From: Lachnospiraceae bacterium
GTDB lineage: Bacteria > Bacillota > Clostridia > Lachnospirales > Lachnospiraceae
Length of the DNA: 64,000 nucleotides
Assembly (NCBI GenBank): GCA_022793375.1
Contig: JAAWCS010000065.1
Coordinates: forward strand, 1-64,000
Direction: 5' to 3'
In this document: one piece after another, positions 17,764-26,360 of the stretch
How positions within the stretch are numbered: position 1 is the stretch's first letter
Layout of the letters: the number at the start of each line of letters is the position of its first letter
Position numbers and translations under genes: made by a program
Notes under the pieces: generated by a model
Seen by the model: the letters and a program-made list of their open reading frames with translations, nothing else
What the model was told of the DNA's origin: nothing
Databases searched by the model: none

Positions 17764-18042
17764 AGCGAGGGGCCCGCTCACTTTGATTTGCCTTTAGTAA
17801 CATTGTATACGATACGCGAAGATTTTTCAATCAAAAAATGCGCGAGAACGAGATTTTTCGTGCGGACAATACGCAGACCGGCGCGCGGCAGCGGCAAATG
17901 GCAAAAATAGCAAGGAGCGGTAAAAGGTTATGTTTTTAGGGGAGACGCCGATATATAGAATGGAAAGAGTGGCTTTGATAAGCCCTGCAGGAATCGGCGA
18001 ACGCCCAAACGGACTGCCGCGGCGATTTTTATTTTTTTGATT

Positions 18043-18070
18043 TTGAAGTATATATATCTTATTTTATAAT
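18043..18070 (+). promoter_or_regulatory. Sigma-A-type promoter of the glycan locus
   Basis: TTGAAG (18043-18048), 16 bases, TATAAT (18065-18070), 22 bases before the licD ATG. It is the only good promoter I see before the long rightward gene run. Confidence 0.6.
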
Positions 18071-18092
18071 AGAAGAAAGGAAGGCGGAAGCG

Positions 18093-18971
18093 ATGGCGAT
18101 TGCCCTGTCCGAGACAACACTGCGCAGCGTGCAGCTGATTCAGCTGGAACTTCTTGCCGAAGTGGATCGGATCTGCCGCAAATGCGGGATTCATTATACG
18201 ATTATTGCCGGCACGCTGCTGGGCGCGGTACGGCATGGCGGGTACATCCCCTGGGACGACGATGCCGATGTGGCGCTTTTGCGGCCGGAATACGAAAAAT
18301 TCCGCAGGGCATGCCAGACGGAACTCGATCGGGAGCGGTTTTATTTTCAGGACAATCGGACGACCCGCGGCTACCGGTGGGGCTACGGCAAACTCCGGCG
18401 AAAGGGCACCGTGTTTACCAGAGAGCACCAGGAACATATGCCGTATTCGCAGGGGATTTTTATCGATATTTTTCCGCTGGATTCGGTTCCGGACTTTTAC
18501 CCGGCCCGGGTATGGCACAATCTGCACTGCTTTTGTCTCCGCAAGCTTTTGTGGGCCGAAGCGGGTAAAAAAGCGGAGAAAAGCCTGTTCCTGCGCGGCC
18601 TGTACGGTGTGCTTTCGCGGATTCCTTTAAAGGCCGTGTATCGGCATTACTATCGGTTCATGCGCCGCGGGAACCAAAAGGAGACCGGCTGGGTGCGTAT
18701 CCTGACCTTCCCGACGCCGAACCGGCAGTACGGCTACCGCAGGGAGTGGTATCAGGACAGCCGGGCGTACCGGTTTGAGGGGATTTCCCTGCAGGGGATT
18801 CGGGATTATGACGCGTATTTAAGATTTAAGTTTGGCAGCTATATGGAACTGCCGCCGGAAAAAGAAAGAAAGACGCATCCGGTAACGAGGCTGCGGCTTG
18901 TCAAAAACGAATATATGGTATCGTTGTGCCCTGAGAAGGCGGGCAGACAGAAAGGGGGACAGGCCAGATGA
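18093..18971 (+). CDS. LicD-family phosphotransferase
   Basis: LicD-type proteins belong to the nucleotidyltransferase superfamily and transfer phosphocholine or a related phospho-group onto cell-surface glycans, usually from a CDP-activated donor. The 292-residue protein shows the hallmark GTLLGAVRHGG and the acidic metal-binding WDDDAD near residues 48-69. ATG 18093 follows AAGGAAGG. It opens the glycan locus and overlaps the next gene by 4 bases (ATGA), so translation is coupled to the cytidylyltransferase fusion that could make its CDP-linked substrate. The group transferred is not determined. Confidence 0.88.
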   Translation: MAIALSETTLRSVQLIQLELLAEVDRICRKCGIHYTIIAGTLLGAVRHGGYIPWDDDADVALLRPEYEKFRRACQTELDRERFYFQDNRTTRGYRWGYGKLRRKGTVFTREHQEHMPYSQGIFIDIFPLDSVPDFYPARVWHNLHCFCLRKLLWAEAGKKAEKSLFLRGLYGVLSRIPLKAVYRHYYRFMRRGNQKETGWVRILTFPTPNRQYGYRREWYQDSRAYRFEGISLQGIRDYDAYLRFKFGSYMELPPEKERKTHPVTRLRLVKNEYMVSLCPEKAGRQKGGQAR

Positions 18972-20308
18972 TAAAGGTGATTACATATGGCACGTTTGAT
19001 CTCTTCCACGAGGGACATTACCGTCTTTTAAAAAGAGCCAAGCAGCTGGGGGATTATCTGATCGTAGGGGTCACGACCGAGGAATACGATCAGATCCGCG
19101 GCAAGTTAAACGTCATCGATCCCTTGATGACGCGGATTGAAAACGTGAGAAAAACCGGTTTTGCCGATGAGATTATTATAGAAGCTTCGGCCGGACAGAA
19201 GTTTCGCGATATTAAAAAATATCAGATCGACGTGTTTACGGTCGGCTCAGACTGGGTCGGATGCTTTGATTATCTGAAGGATTACTGCAAGGTCGTGTAT
19301 CTGGAACGGACGAAGAATATCTCAAGCACGATGCTGCGGGCGCAGAAAACGCATATCCAGCGCTTCGGCATCCTGGGAACGGGGCGGATCGCCCAGCGGT
19401 TTATTCCGGAGGCCAAGCTGGTCAGCGGCGTTAGTACGCAGGGCGTGTACAATCCGCACTTAGAGAGCGCGGCCCGCTTTGCCAAACAATGGGGGATCGA
19501 TGCCTATCGGGACATCGAGGAATTTTACGATGCGGTGGACGCGGTTTACATCGCCACTCCGCATGAGACACATTACGACTATATCCGCTCTGCGCTGGCG
19601 CATGGAAAGCATGTGCTGTGCGAAAAGCCGATGGTGCTGCGGCGTGAGCAGGCCCAAGAGCTGTTTGCGTATGCCAAAGCGCAGAACCGGGTCTTGTTTG
19701 AAGCGGTCAAGACGGCCTACTGCCCGGGATTTAATAAATTGCTGGGAATTGCCTGCAGCGGGATGATCGGCAGCGTGCGCAATGTGGACGCCTGCTTTAC
19801 CAAGCTGGAAAAACCGGAGACACGGGAAATGAACGATCTGCGGTTTGGCGGAAGCTTTACGGAGCTGGGAAGTTACGTGATGCTGCCGATATTCAAGCTG
19901 TTCGGAACCGCATATACGGACGTGCGCTTTGATACGATCACGGGGGAGAACGGTCTTGACCTTTTTACAAAGGCGCATTTTTGCTATCCGGGCGGCGTGG
20001 CGACGGCCGCGTGCGGGCTGGGCGTCAAATCCGAGGGACGGCTGGTGATCTCCGGGACCGGCGGCTATATCGTAGTCGAGGCGCCCTGGTGGAAAACGGC
20101 GTATTTTGAGGTGCATTATGAGAATCCCTCCGAGGTGGATAAGTATTCCGACAGCTTTAAGGGCGATGGGCTGCGATATGAAATCAGCGATTTCCTGGCA
20201 AGGATCAACGGAAGCGTGCGCAATGAGTTTAAGCTGACTTGCGAAGAGTCGACGGCGATGGCCGGGGTGATGGAGCGGTTTTTGGAGGGGCAGGGGCGAA
20301 ACCTGTGA
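18968..20308 (+). CDS. Glycerol-3-phosphate-cytidylyltransferase-like / Gfo-Idh-MocA oxidoreductase fusion
   Basis: Residues 1-~130 are a TagD-type cytidylyltransferase (TYGTFDLFHEGHYRLLKRAK, with the HxGH-like HEGH), which would join CTP to a polyol phosphate. Residues ~131-446 are a Gfo/Idh/MocA oxidoreductase with the dinucleotide-binding GILGTGRIAQRF and the EKP motif (219-221). The combination recalls fusions in which a reductase and a cytidylyltransferase together make CDP-ribitol, though those use other families. Inference: one protein reduces a keto-sugar phosphate and activates the product as a CDP-polyol for LicD or the glycerophosphotransferase-like proteins downstream. Confidence 0.85.
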   Translation: MIKVITYGTFDLFHEGHYRLLKRAKQLGDYLIVGVTTEEYDQIRGKLNVIDPLMTRIENVRKTGFADEIIIEASAGQKFRDIKKYQIDVFTVGSDWVGCFDYLKDYCKVVYLERTKNISSTMLRAQKTHIQRFGILGTGRIAQRFIPEAKLVSGVSTQGVYNPHLESAARFAKQWGIDAYRDIEEFYDAVDAVYIATPHETHYDYIRSALAHGKHVLCEKPMVLRREQAQELFAYAKAQNRVLFEAVKTAYCPGFNKLLGIACSGMIGSVRNVDACFTKLEKPETREMNDLRFGGSFTELGSYVMLPIFKLFGTAYTDVRFDTITGENGLDLFTKAHFCYPGGVATAACGLGVKSEGRLVISGTGGYIVVEAPWWKTAYFEVHYENPSEVDKYSDSFKGDGLRYEISDFLARINGSVRNEFKLTCEESTAMAGVMERFLEGQGRNL

Positions 20309-20378
20309 GAGAAGAAGGAAGTTCCGTTACACTTACCATTGACGGCAGCAGAATAAAGGCAGCGGGCAAGGAGCATAC

Positions 20379-21209
20379 ATGGAACAGATTACCAGCGCAG
20401 AAGAACTGCTAAAGCGCCTGCATGACAGTAGGATTGTGATATATGGAACAGGATATGTGGGAAAGAAATTCTTTCAGGCGCTTAAAAACAACGGGCTTGT
20501 GCAGAATGTGGTCAGTTTTGCTGTTTCAAAAGTCCCTGCCGATTTGACTGTAATCGAAGGAATCCAGGTGCATAGCATAGAGCATATAGCGTTCGGGGAT
20601 TCTGTGATGGTGTGCGTAGCGGTTCATGAAGCATTAAAGGATAAGATGATCGGTACGCTGGAACAAATGGGGATGCGAAAATATGTCTGGATTCATCCGT
20701 TTTTATATGAGCTGTTTTTAGGCCGGCCTCTAAAGAGGGATGTGGATGTGGAGGTAGAAAATATAGTTCAGACTTGTCGGGACGACTACCGCTTGGCGGT
20801 ACGGTGGTTGGTGATCGAGCAGTATTTTGGTAAAAATAATTTAGGATACAGCCTGTATGAGAGAGCGGAATCCATTCATTGTGAAAAGTATACTGCGAGA
20901 GAACGGCTGAAAAAGTTTCTGGAACTGATCCGCAGCTGGGAAAAAACAGGATATTTGGAGGATCGCCGGATACAAATCAATTCAAGATATGAGATTGTCG
21001 ACGGGCGGCATCGTATTGCGGCGGCATATTATTTTAATCAGCGGACTGTTCGGTGCGATATTTATCCGGGGGAAGTACCGGTGGAAAAATTGCACGACGA
21101 AGAAGTAATGCTGACGGAGAAGGTTCTGACGGATCATGGTTTTTCTGTCAAAGAAATAGGGTTATTGGCGGAAATGAATCAGATGAAACACCACAAGGGT
21201 GTCCCATGA
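20379..21209 (+). CDS. Rossmann-like domain fused to a ParB-like domain
   Basis: The 276-residue protein carries an N-terminal copy of the locus-wide Rossmann-like domain (~16-105, starting RIVIYGTGYVGKKFF). The C-terminal half (~125-260) contains a ParB/sulfiredoxin-like signature, YEIVDGRHRIAAAYYF, with the GRHR loop at 209-212. In ParB/Srx folds this loop binds a nucleotide. In glycan loci similar domains may act as nucleotide- or phosphate-handling enzymes rather than DNA-binding proteins. The gene starts 70 bases after the fusion gene. I cannot name a substrate. Confidence 0.6.
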   Translation: MEQITSAEELLKRLHDSRIVIYGTGYVGKKFFQALKNNGLVQNVVSFAVSKVPADLTVIEGIQVHSIEHIAFGDSVMVCVAVHEALKDKMIGTLEQMGMRKYVWIHPFLYELFLGRPLKRDVDVEVENIVQTCRDDYRLAVRWLVIEQYFGKNNLGYSLYERAESIHCEKYTARERLKKFLELIRSWEKTGYLEDRRIQINSRYEIVDGRHRIAAAYYFNQRTVRCDIYPGEVPVEKLHDEEVMLTEKVLTDHGFSVKEIGLLAEMNQMKHHKGVP

Positions 21210-21252
21210 TGTCCTGAGAACACGGACAAACAGATGAAAGGAGACAGGTACT

Positions 21253-22368
21253 ATGGTTCGGATCCAAAATGCAGGGGCCAGAGAATTTACGGACTTAATT
21301 CAGAATAAGAAATTATACATATTTGGAGCCGGCAAGCTGACGGAAAACTGTATCGATATCTATTGCCGGAATAAAAAAGTAGAAGCAGTATTGGATAATA
21401 ATGAAAAACGGTGGTCAAGAAAACAGCGCTTTTTTGACCAAGAGATACCGGTCATCGGCGTGGATACATTTGTTAAGGAGCTGGCAGGACAATCGTTGTC
21501 GGATATTGTCCTGTTGGTTGTTCCAGGTTTTTATGCGGCACAGATAATCCGTCAGCTGGATAGCATCCCACAGTTGGAGGGACTGGATTGTTATATCCAT
21601 GCAATGATCCGGAATACGAAAGAGGCGGTTCCTGAATACCACTTTACAAAGGGGGCGCTGAAGATACCCAAAAAGATTCACTATTTTTGGGTGGGAGGAA
21701 ATCCCGTACCAGAGTCGCTGCAGCGCTGCATAGATTCCTGGAAGAAATATAACCCGGATTATGAGATCTTGCGCTGGGATGAAAATAACTATGACTTTTC
21801 CGTCAATCCGTATATGAAAGAGGCATATGAGCAGAAGGCCTGGGGATTTGTGCCGGATTATGCCCGTCTGGATATTATTTACCGGTATGGAGGTATTTAT
21901 CTTGATACGGATGTGGAAACGATTCAAAATCTGGATGTCCTCTTGTGTGACGAAGCTTTCTTTGGCATGGGCAGCGCAGACCGGATCGGAATAGGCGTGG
22001 GCTTTGGCGCGGCGGCCGGAAATGAGCTGATACGAGAATTAAGAGACTACTATGATAATCGGCATTTTGTGAATGCAGACGGAACGAAAAACCGGGTGCC
22101 CTGCTATTATTATCAGCATCCGATTTTTGAGCGCTATGGTTTTCGCATCCTGAATGAATATCAAAAGATTCGCGGGGCAGTGGTTTATCCGCCGGAGGTC
22201 ATGTCACCGAGAGGAACCAGCGGACTAGGCGATTTCTTTTCCGAAAAAACGCTTTCCATTCATCATGGCGCAGGGACTTGGAATAATTCGCAAGAGATGA
22301 GAGGTGGGCAGGAACTGGTTGCACTTTTAAAACAGCGGCTGCCCGGTGTCCTTCCAAATCGGAAATGA
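21253..22368 (+). CDS. GT32-type glycosyltransferase with N-terminal Rossmann-like domain
   Basis: Residues ~16-120 are the locus-wide domain (KLYIFGAGKLTENC, then VLDNNEKRW). Residues ~138-365 are a glycosyltransferase family 32 domain of the capsular/mannosyltransferase OCH1 type: IPKKIHYFWVGG, the acceptor-site ILRWDENNYD, and the metal-binding DTD at 218-220 in GIYLDTDVET. It should transfer a sugar from a nucleotide donor at the cytoplasmic membrane face. ATG 21253 follows AAAGGAGA. It is 9 bases upstream of the deacetylase. Confidence 0.85.
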   Translation: MVRIQNAGAREFTDLIQNKKLYIFGAGKLTENCIDIYCRNKKVEAVLDNNEKRWSRKQRFFDQEIPVIGVDTFVKELAGQSLSDIVLLVVPGFYAAQIIRQLDSIPQLEGLDCYIHAMIRNTKEAVPEYHFTKGALKIPKKIHYFWVGGNPVPESLQRCIDSWKKYNPDYEILRWDENNYDFSVNPYMKEAYEQKAWGFVPDYARLDIIYRYGGIYLDTDVETIQNLDVLLCDEAFFGMGSADRIGIGVGFGAAAGNELIRELRDYYDNRHFVNADGTKNRVPCYYYQHPIFERYGFRILNEYQKIRGAVVYPPEVMSPRGTSGLGDFFSEKTLSIHHGAGTWNNSQEMRGGQELVALLKQRLPGVLPNRK

Positions 22369-22377
22369 GGAACAGGT

Positions 22378-23289
22378 ATGGGCAATGTATTATGTTTACT
22401 GTATCACCGGGTGAGCAATGAAAAAGACTCTATGTATCATTTGACTGTTTCACCGCAACATTTTGCGGAACAGATGAAGTACATAAAGGAGCGCTATCGC
22501 TGCATTCGATTTGAGGATACATGGGAAGACGCGGATGAACCTTCGGTCGTTGTAACGTTTGACGACGGATATGCGGATAACTGTACCTGTGCGCTGCCGA
22601 TTCTGGAACAATATCAAGTGCCGGCCACTATTTTTGTGGCAAGCGGGAATATAGGATCAAAACGAGAATTTTGGTGGGATGAGCTGGGCCGTCTCTTTAC
22701 CTGCGCGGAGGAATACCCGTCTGTTTTTAGATTGGAGGATCCGCTGTTTGGTTATAGTTGGGAAACCGATACATATGAAAAACGCTTTGAGTTGGCAAAG
22801 ACCATACGATGGCTTCTGCGGATGAATACCGATTTGGAGGTGCGAAACCGGTGGTTTCGACAGATTCGCGAGTGGGCGGGATTGTCTGAAAGCGGACGTG
22901 AAGCGCATCGCTGTGCAACCATCACACAGTTGCAACAATTGGCGCAGTCAAAGTGGATTACCATTGGCGCGCATACGGTCCATCACATGTCGCTGGGGGC
23001 CATGGAACGGGAAATGCAGAAGCAAGAGATTGAAAACTCTATAAAAGCGATTGACCATTGGCTTGGCTTTTCGCCGACCGTTTTTTCCTATCCTTTCGGG
23101 ACGCGATTGGATTATAACCAGGACACCATGGAAATCTGCAGAGAGCTGGGGATCAAAAAGGCGGCGACCACGATACAAAAATGCTGGAAACACACGGACA
23201 ATCCTTATGAAATACCGCGAAAAACGGTGAGAGATTGGGATATCGACCGCTTTAAGCAACAGATCGACAGCACATGGAAAGAGGTTTGA
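22378..23289 (+). CDS. Polysaccharide deacetylase family protein
   Basis: The 303-residue protein has the NodB-fold signature: TFDDGYAD with Asp62/Asp63, a zinc-binding HTVHH motif (His199, His203), and a C-terminal FSYPFG motif. Such enzymes remove N- or O-acetyl groups from glycans. There is no signal peptide, so it probably acts on a lipid-linked or nucleotide-linked precursor inside the cell. It is one of the few enzymes in the locus without the Rossmann-like domain; the stand-alone copy of that domain follows it with a 1-base gap. Confidence 0.88.
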   Translation: MGNVLCLLYHRVSNEKDSMYHLTVSPQHFAEQMKYIKERYRCIRFEDTWEDADEPSVVVTFDDGYADNCTCALPILEQYQVPATIFVASGNIGSKREFWWDELGRLFTCAEEYPSVFRLEDPLFGYSWETDTYEKRFELAKTIRWLLRMNTDLEVRNRWFRQIREWAGLSESGREAHRCATITQLQQLAQSKWITIGAHTVHHMSLGAMEREMQKQEIENSIKAIDHWLGFSPTVFSYPFGTRLDYNQDTMEICRELGIKKAATTIQKCWKHTDNPYEIPRKTVRDWDIDRFKQQIDSTWKEV

Positions 23290-23290
23290 T

Positions 23291-23611
23291 GTGAAGTATA
23301 TAGGTCGAATTCAGGACGACAGGCTTCTGGAAGCGGACGAGAGAATTGTTATATATGGCTGCGGAGCAACAGGGAAGCAGGTGTATGAAGAGTTGAAGAA
23401 GAAAGGGCTGAGCTTTCGAGTATGCGCTTTTTGTGACGGAGATTTAAGACAGGTCGGGAAACAGATCCAAAGGATACCGATCCTGAGCGTGAAAGAGGCG
23501 GCGAAAACATATCGCGAAGCGGCTTTTTTGGTATCCAGCTGCTGTGTGCGAGATATGGTTACAACGCTTCAAGAGAATCACATAGACAATATTCACATTA
23601 CCAGGGTATAA
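23291..23611 (+). CDS. Stand-alone Rossmann-like domain protein
   Basis: The GTG start at 23291 directly follows the deacetylase stop. The 106 residues are just the locus-wide domain: RIVIYGCGATGKQVYEEL (strand 1, glycine loop, helix 1), an acidic end of strand 2 in AFCDGD, IPILSVKE, then strands AAFLVSS and IHITRV. It contains no catalytic domain. By position it may partner the deacetylase, supplying in trans what the other enzymes carry in cis. Confidence 0.6.
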   Translation: MKYIGRIQDDRLLEADERIVIYGCGATGKQVYEELKKKGLSFRVCAFCDGDLRQVGKQIQRIPILSVKEAAKTYREAAFLVSSCCVRDMVTTLQENHIDNIHITRV

Positions 23612-23619
23612 AGTGCGGG

Positions 23620-24723
23620 ATGAATAAAGTAATCGTATTTGGCAGAGGCCGGTATTTTCAAAAGAAATATAAGGGGCAGGCATATGAAATAGCCGCGTTT
23701 CTTGATAATGCGGTAAAAGAAAAGGAATACAGCCCAAAATACGGCTGCAGCGTTTACCCACCTTCAGCCTGGCGACAGCTTCCGGAATATCCGATTCTAT
23801 GTATGTCGGCCCGGTTTTGCGAGATGTGGCAGCAGCTGGTAAAGCTGGGCGTTCCCGAGAGCCGAATTATCCTGGGGATGGGGATGGAACCGTATTATTA
23901 TGACTATGAGCGAATTCTATTTTCCCGGGGCGGGCAGATTCAGGTTGCAAAGGAGGAGCTGACGTATGTCGCCCCAGGACAGGCAGCCAGGAAATTTTCT
24001 TCGGAGAAAGAATTTCGGGAAATCGTGAGAATGCTCATAAAAGAAACGCATCCGGAACTTGGAGCGTTTGATTGTTTTCAGGCCAACCCGCTTAGTCGTA
24101 CATTTGGCAGCGAGAGGGGGACGGCGGTTGACCGAGTCTATATCGAGCGTTTTCTGGAGGAAAATGCGGGAGACATCCGGGGAAGCGTTATGGAGATAGA
24201 ATCGGATGATTATATAAGACGGTTCGGCGGCAGCCGGGTAAGCGAAACATGGATCCTTCATGTAAAAGGCTGGGGCGGAAAAAATGTCATCAAAGGAAAC
24301 TTTGAAACCGGAGAAGGCCTTCGGGAAAACATGGTGGACTGCCTGATTTGTACGCAGACCTTGCAGTACATATATGACCTGCCAAGCGCGGCGCGTCATA
24401 TATATGAGATATTGAGGCCGGGAGGCACCGCTTTGATTACCGTGCCGGGGATTAAGGGGCTCAGCCAGTTTCACGATGAGAACTGGGGTGAGCAATGGAG
24501 TTTTACAGAACGTTCGATCGCCCGTCTGTTAGCCGAGGTATTTGGAGAGGAACAGGTAGAAGTACGGTCGTGGGGAAATGTACGGGTGGCAATGGCGTTT
24601 CTCTATGGGCTGTGCAAAGAAGAACTGCGGGAAGAAGATTTTACCTGCGATGACAGGCAGTTCCCGTTTCTCATAACGGCCCGGGCCGTGAAAAGAAAGG
24701 AATCGCAGGGTGCGGAGGACTGA
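23620..24723 (+). CDS. SAM-dependent methyltransferase-like protein with N-terminal Rossmann-like domain
   Basis: Residues 1-~100 are a divergent copy of the locus-wide domain (KVIVFGRGRYFQKKY, then AAFLDN). From ~150 to 350 is a class I methyltransferase-type domain. It has the late motifs of the Methyltransf_11 family (DCLICTQTLQYIYDL and ILRPGGTALITVPG). The usual glycine-rich motif I is replaced by VMEIESDDYIRRFG, so SAM binding may be altered or lost. Starts of this type occur in glycan loci as O-methyltransferases. Substrate unknown. Confidence 0.7.
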   Translation: MNKVIVFGRGRYFQKKYKGQAYEIAAFLDNAVKEKEYSPKYGCSVYPPSAWRQLPEYPILCMSARFCEMWQQLVKLGVPESRIILGMGMEPYYYDYERILFSRGGQIQVAKEELTYVAPGQAARKFSSEKEFREIVRMLIKETHPELGAFDCFQANPLSRTFGSERGTAVDRVYIERFLEENAGDIRGSVMEIESDDYIRRFGGSRVSETWILHVKGWGGKNVIKGNFETGEGLRENMVDCLICTQTLQYIYDLPSAARHIYEILRPGGTALITVPGIKGLSQFHDENWGEQWSFTERSIARLLAEVFGEEQVEVRSWGNVRVAMAFLYGLCKEELREEDFTCDDRQFPFLITARAVKRKESQGAED

Positions 24724-24742
24724 CCGTAGAAGAAGGGATTAA

Positions 24743-26338
24743 ATGGATTTAATCAATAAGGCAATCGAGCAGAACATGCATGTGACACAGAATAAGAAGC
24801 TGAGAGGTCAAACCTGGCAGGCATTTGAAAGGGCTGCTTATGGGAAGGATTTGTGGATCTTTGGCGCGAGTAAAGCAGCCGGCCTGTTTTGGGAACGATA
24901 CCCTGCTTCCTTTTGCCTGAGAGGTATTGTCGATAATGACAAACGGAAATGGGGAGGCGTCTTAAAAGATTACGTTGGGATTGCAGAAGGAAGCGCGGAT
25001 GGGGAGCTGCGGATTGAAGGACCGGAAGTATTGAACGCCGTTCAGGCTGAAAAGGCCGTGATTTTAATCGCCAGCATACGTTACTATGAGGACATTTGCG
25101 GTCAGCTGGAACAGCTGGGGCTGGAAAATCTGTATGTTCTGCTGATTATGGAAGCGAATGAATCCCGGAAAGAGGAAGTGTCTTGCCAAAAAGAGGGCGT
25201 ATGCAAGGAGGAAGCATATGCGCTTGCGTGCATAAAATATCCGGTTGAATATAATAAAGTTTTGGTTTATATCGGCAGCTACGGCAGCCATGGGAATCGG
25301 ATTTCAAGGAAGCTTTCAGAAATTGCTCCTGAGCTGGATATCGTATGGGTGGTTGAAAGTCCGGTCAAAGAAAAACCGCCGGGCATCCGGACTGTTTTTG
25401 CGGGAAACTGGAAAGAGTATATCAAAGAACTGGAAACGGCCCATATCTGGATTTATGGAGATATGATTCCCGGATATGCCAAAAAACGACCGGAACAGAT
25501 TTATATTCAGACAAAACACTGGTCCAGCATAACGCTTAAAAAGTTTTACTGGGATCTTGAGAATTACTTGGCAATTCCAACGATACGGGAGCTCTACGCT
25601 CATAACAATGAGGCGATGGACTATATATTTGTGGGCAGTTCTTTTGACGAAAAATCCTGCCGCAGCGGATTTAACTTTGAGGGAGAATGCATCTATGTCG
25701 GCTCATGCAGAACGGATATTCTGTTTGAGACGGGGATCAAGGAAAAGGTCTGTTCTTTTTATCAAATTTGTCCGAATAAGAAGATTGCCCTCTATGCGCC
25801 GACCTTTCGTTCGGCGGGGAATGGAGCGGTGATGGGACAGATGAGGCCGGTGGATCTGGACTTTATCCGACTGGAACAGGCGTTAAAAGAACGATTCGGC
25901 GGAGAATGGGTTATATTTCTCAGAATCCATCCATATGTGGCGATGGAAAGTGTAAAGGTGCAAAAGCCGCCTTTTGTGACAGATGTAAGCGATTATCCTG
26001 AGAGCCAGGAGCTGGTCGCTGCAGCGGATTTGACAATCACAGACTATTCAAGCCTGATGTTTGAGCCTGCCTTTATCGGCCGGCCGGTCTTTCTGTACGC
26101 CCCGGATAAAAAAGAGTATGTAGGACAGGAACGTGAGCTGCTTTTTGACTATGACGCGCTTCCGTTTCAGATCTGTGAAAGCAACGATGAAGTGGCGAAG
26201 GCAATCCTTGCTTTTGATTCAAAGGCCTACAAAAATCGGGTAAAAGAGTTTCTGAACTTTTACGGTGTTCACGAAGACGGCCTTGCCAGCGAACGGGCGG
26301 CAAAATTTATTGTGGAACATCTGCTGGGACATTCATAG
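24743..26338 (+). CDS. CDP-glycerol glycerophosphotransferase-family protein with N-terminal Rossmann-like domain
   Basis: Residues ~25-140 form the locus-wide domain (LWIFGASKAAGLFW, IVDNDKRKW). After a charged linker, residues ~170-525 match the TagB/TagF family that transfers polyol phosphates from CDP-polyols onto teichoic-acid-like chains: KIALYAPTFR, FLRIHPYVA, and the characteristic ITDYSSLMFEPAF (Asp434) and RPVFLYAPD. The presence of a cytidylyltransferase and LicD in the locus supports a phosphodiester-linked polymer or side group. No membrane segment; membrane attachment would be peripheral. Confidence 0.85.
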   Translation: MDLINKAIEQNMHVTQNKKLRGQTWQAFERAAYGKDLWIFGASKAAGLFWERYPASFCLRGIVDNDKRKWGGVLKDYVGIAEGSADGELRIEGPEVLNAVQAEKAVILIASIRYYEDICGQLEQLGLENLYVLLIMEANESRKEEVSCQKEGVCKEEAYALACIKYPVEYNKVLVYIGSYGSHGNRISRKLSEIAPELDIVWVVESPVKEKPPGIRTVFAGNWKEYIKELETAHIWIYGDMIPGYAKKRPEQIYIQTKHWSSITLKKFYWDLENYLAIPTIRELYAHNNEAMDYIFVGSSFDEKSCRSGFNFEGECIYVGSCRTDILFETGIKEKVCSFYQICPNKKIALYAPTFRSAGNGAVMGQMRPVDLDFIRLEQALKERFGGEWVIFLRIHPYVAMESVKVQKPPFVTDVSDYPESQELVAAADLTITDYSSLMFEPAFIGRPVFLYAPDKKEYVGQERELLFDYDALPFQICESNDEVAKAILAFDSKAYKNRVKEFLNFYGVHEDGLASERAAKFIVEHLLGHS

Positions 26339-26360
26339 ACAGAGTAAGGGAGACAGTTGT

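Larger units (their letters stand above)
17682..18092. other. Divergent promoter region between cheA and licD
   Basis: This spacer carries the candidate sigma-28-type promoter for cheA and the sigma-A-type promoter for licD (listed separately). A 36-codon ORF (17930-18040, preceded by AGGAGCGG) is possible but ends in the T-rich tract before licD and is not recognised; it may be chance. The boundary between the chemotaxis operon and the glycan locus lies here. Confidence 0.5.

Noticed and set aside
18154-18630. Two further rightward ORFs over 120 codons inside licD
   Set aside because: They are out-of-frame shadows in GC-rich coding sequence; only the LicD frame carries family motifs.
26265-26360. 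Upstream in-frame extension of the GT2 gene
   Set aside because: It lies within the preceding glycerophosphotransferase gene, while ATG 26361 has AAGGGAG and begins the GT2 fold properly.
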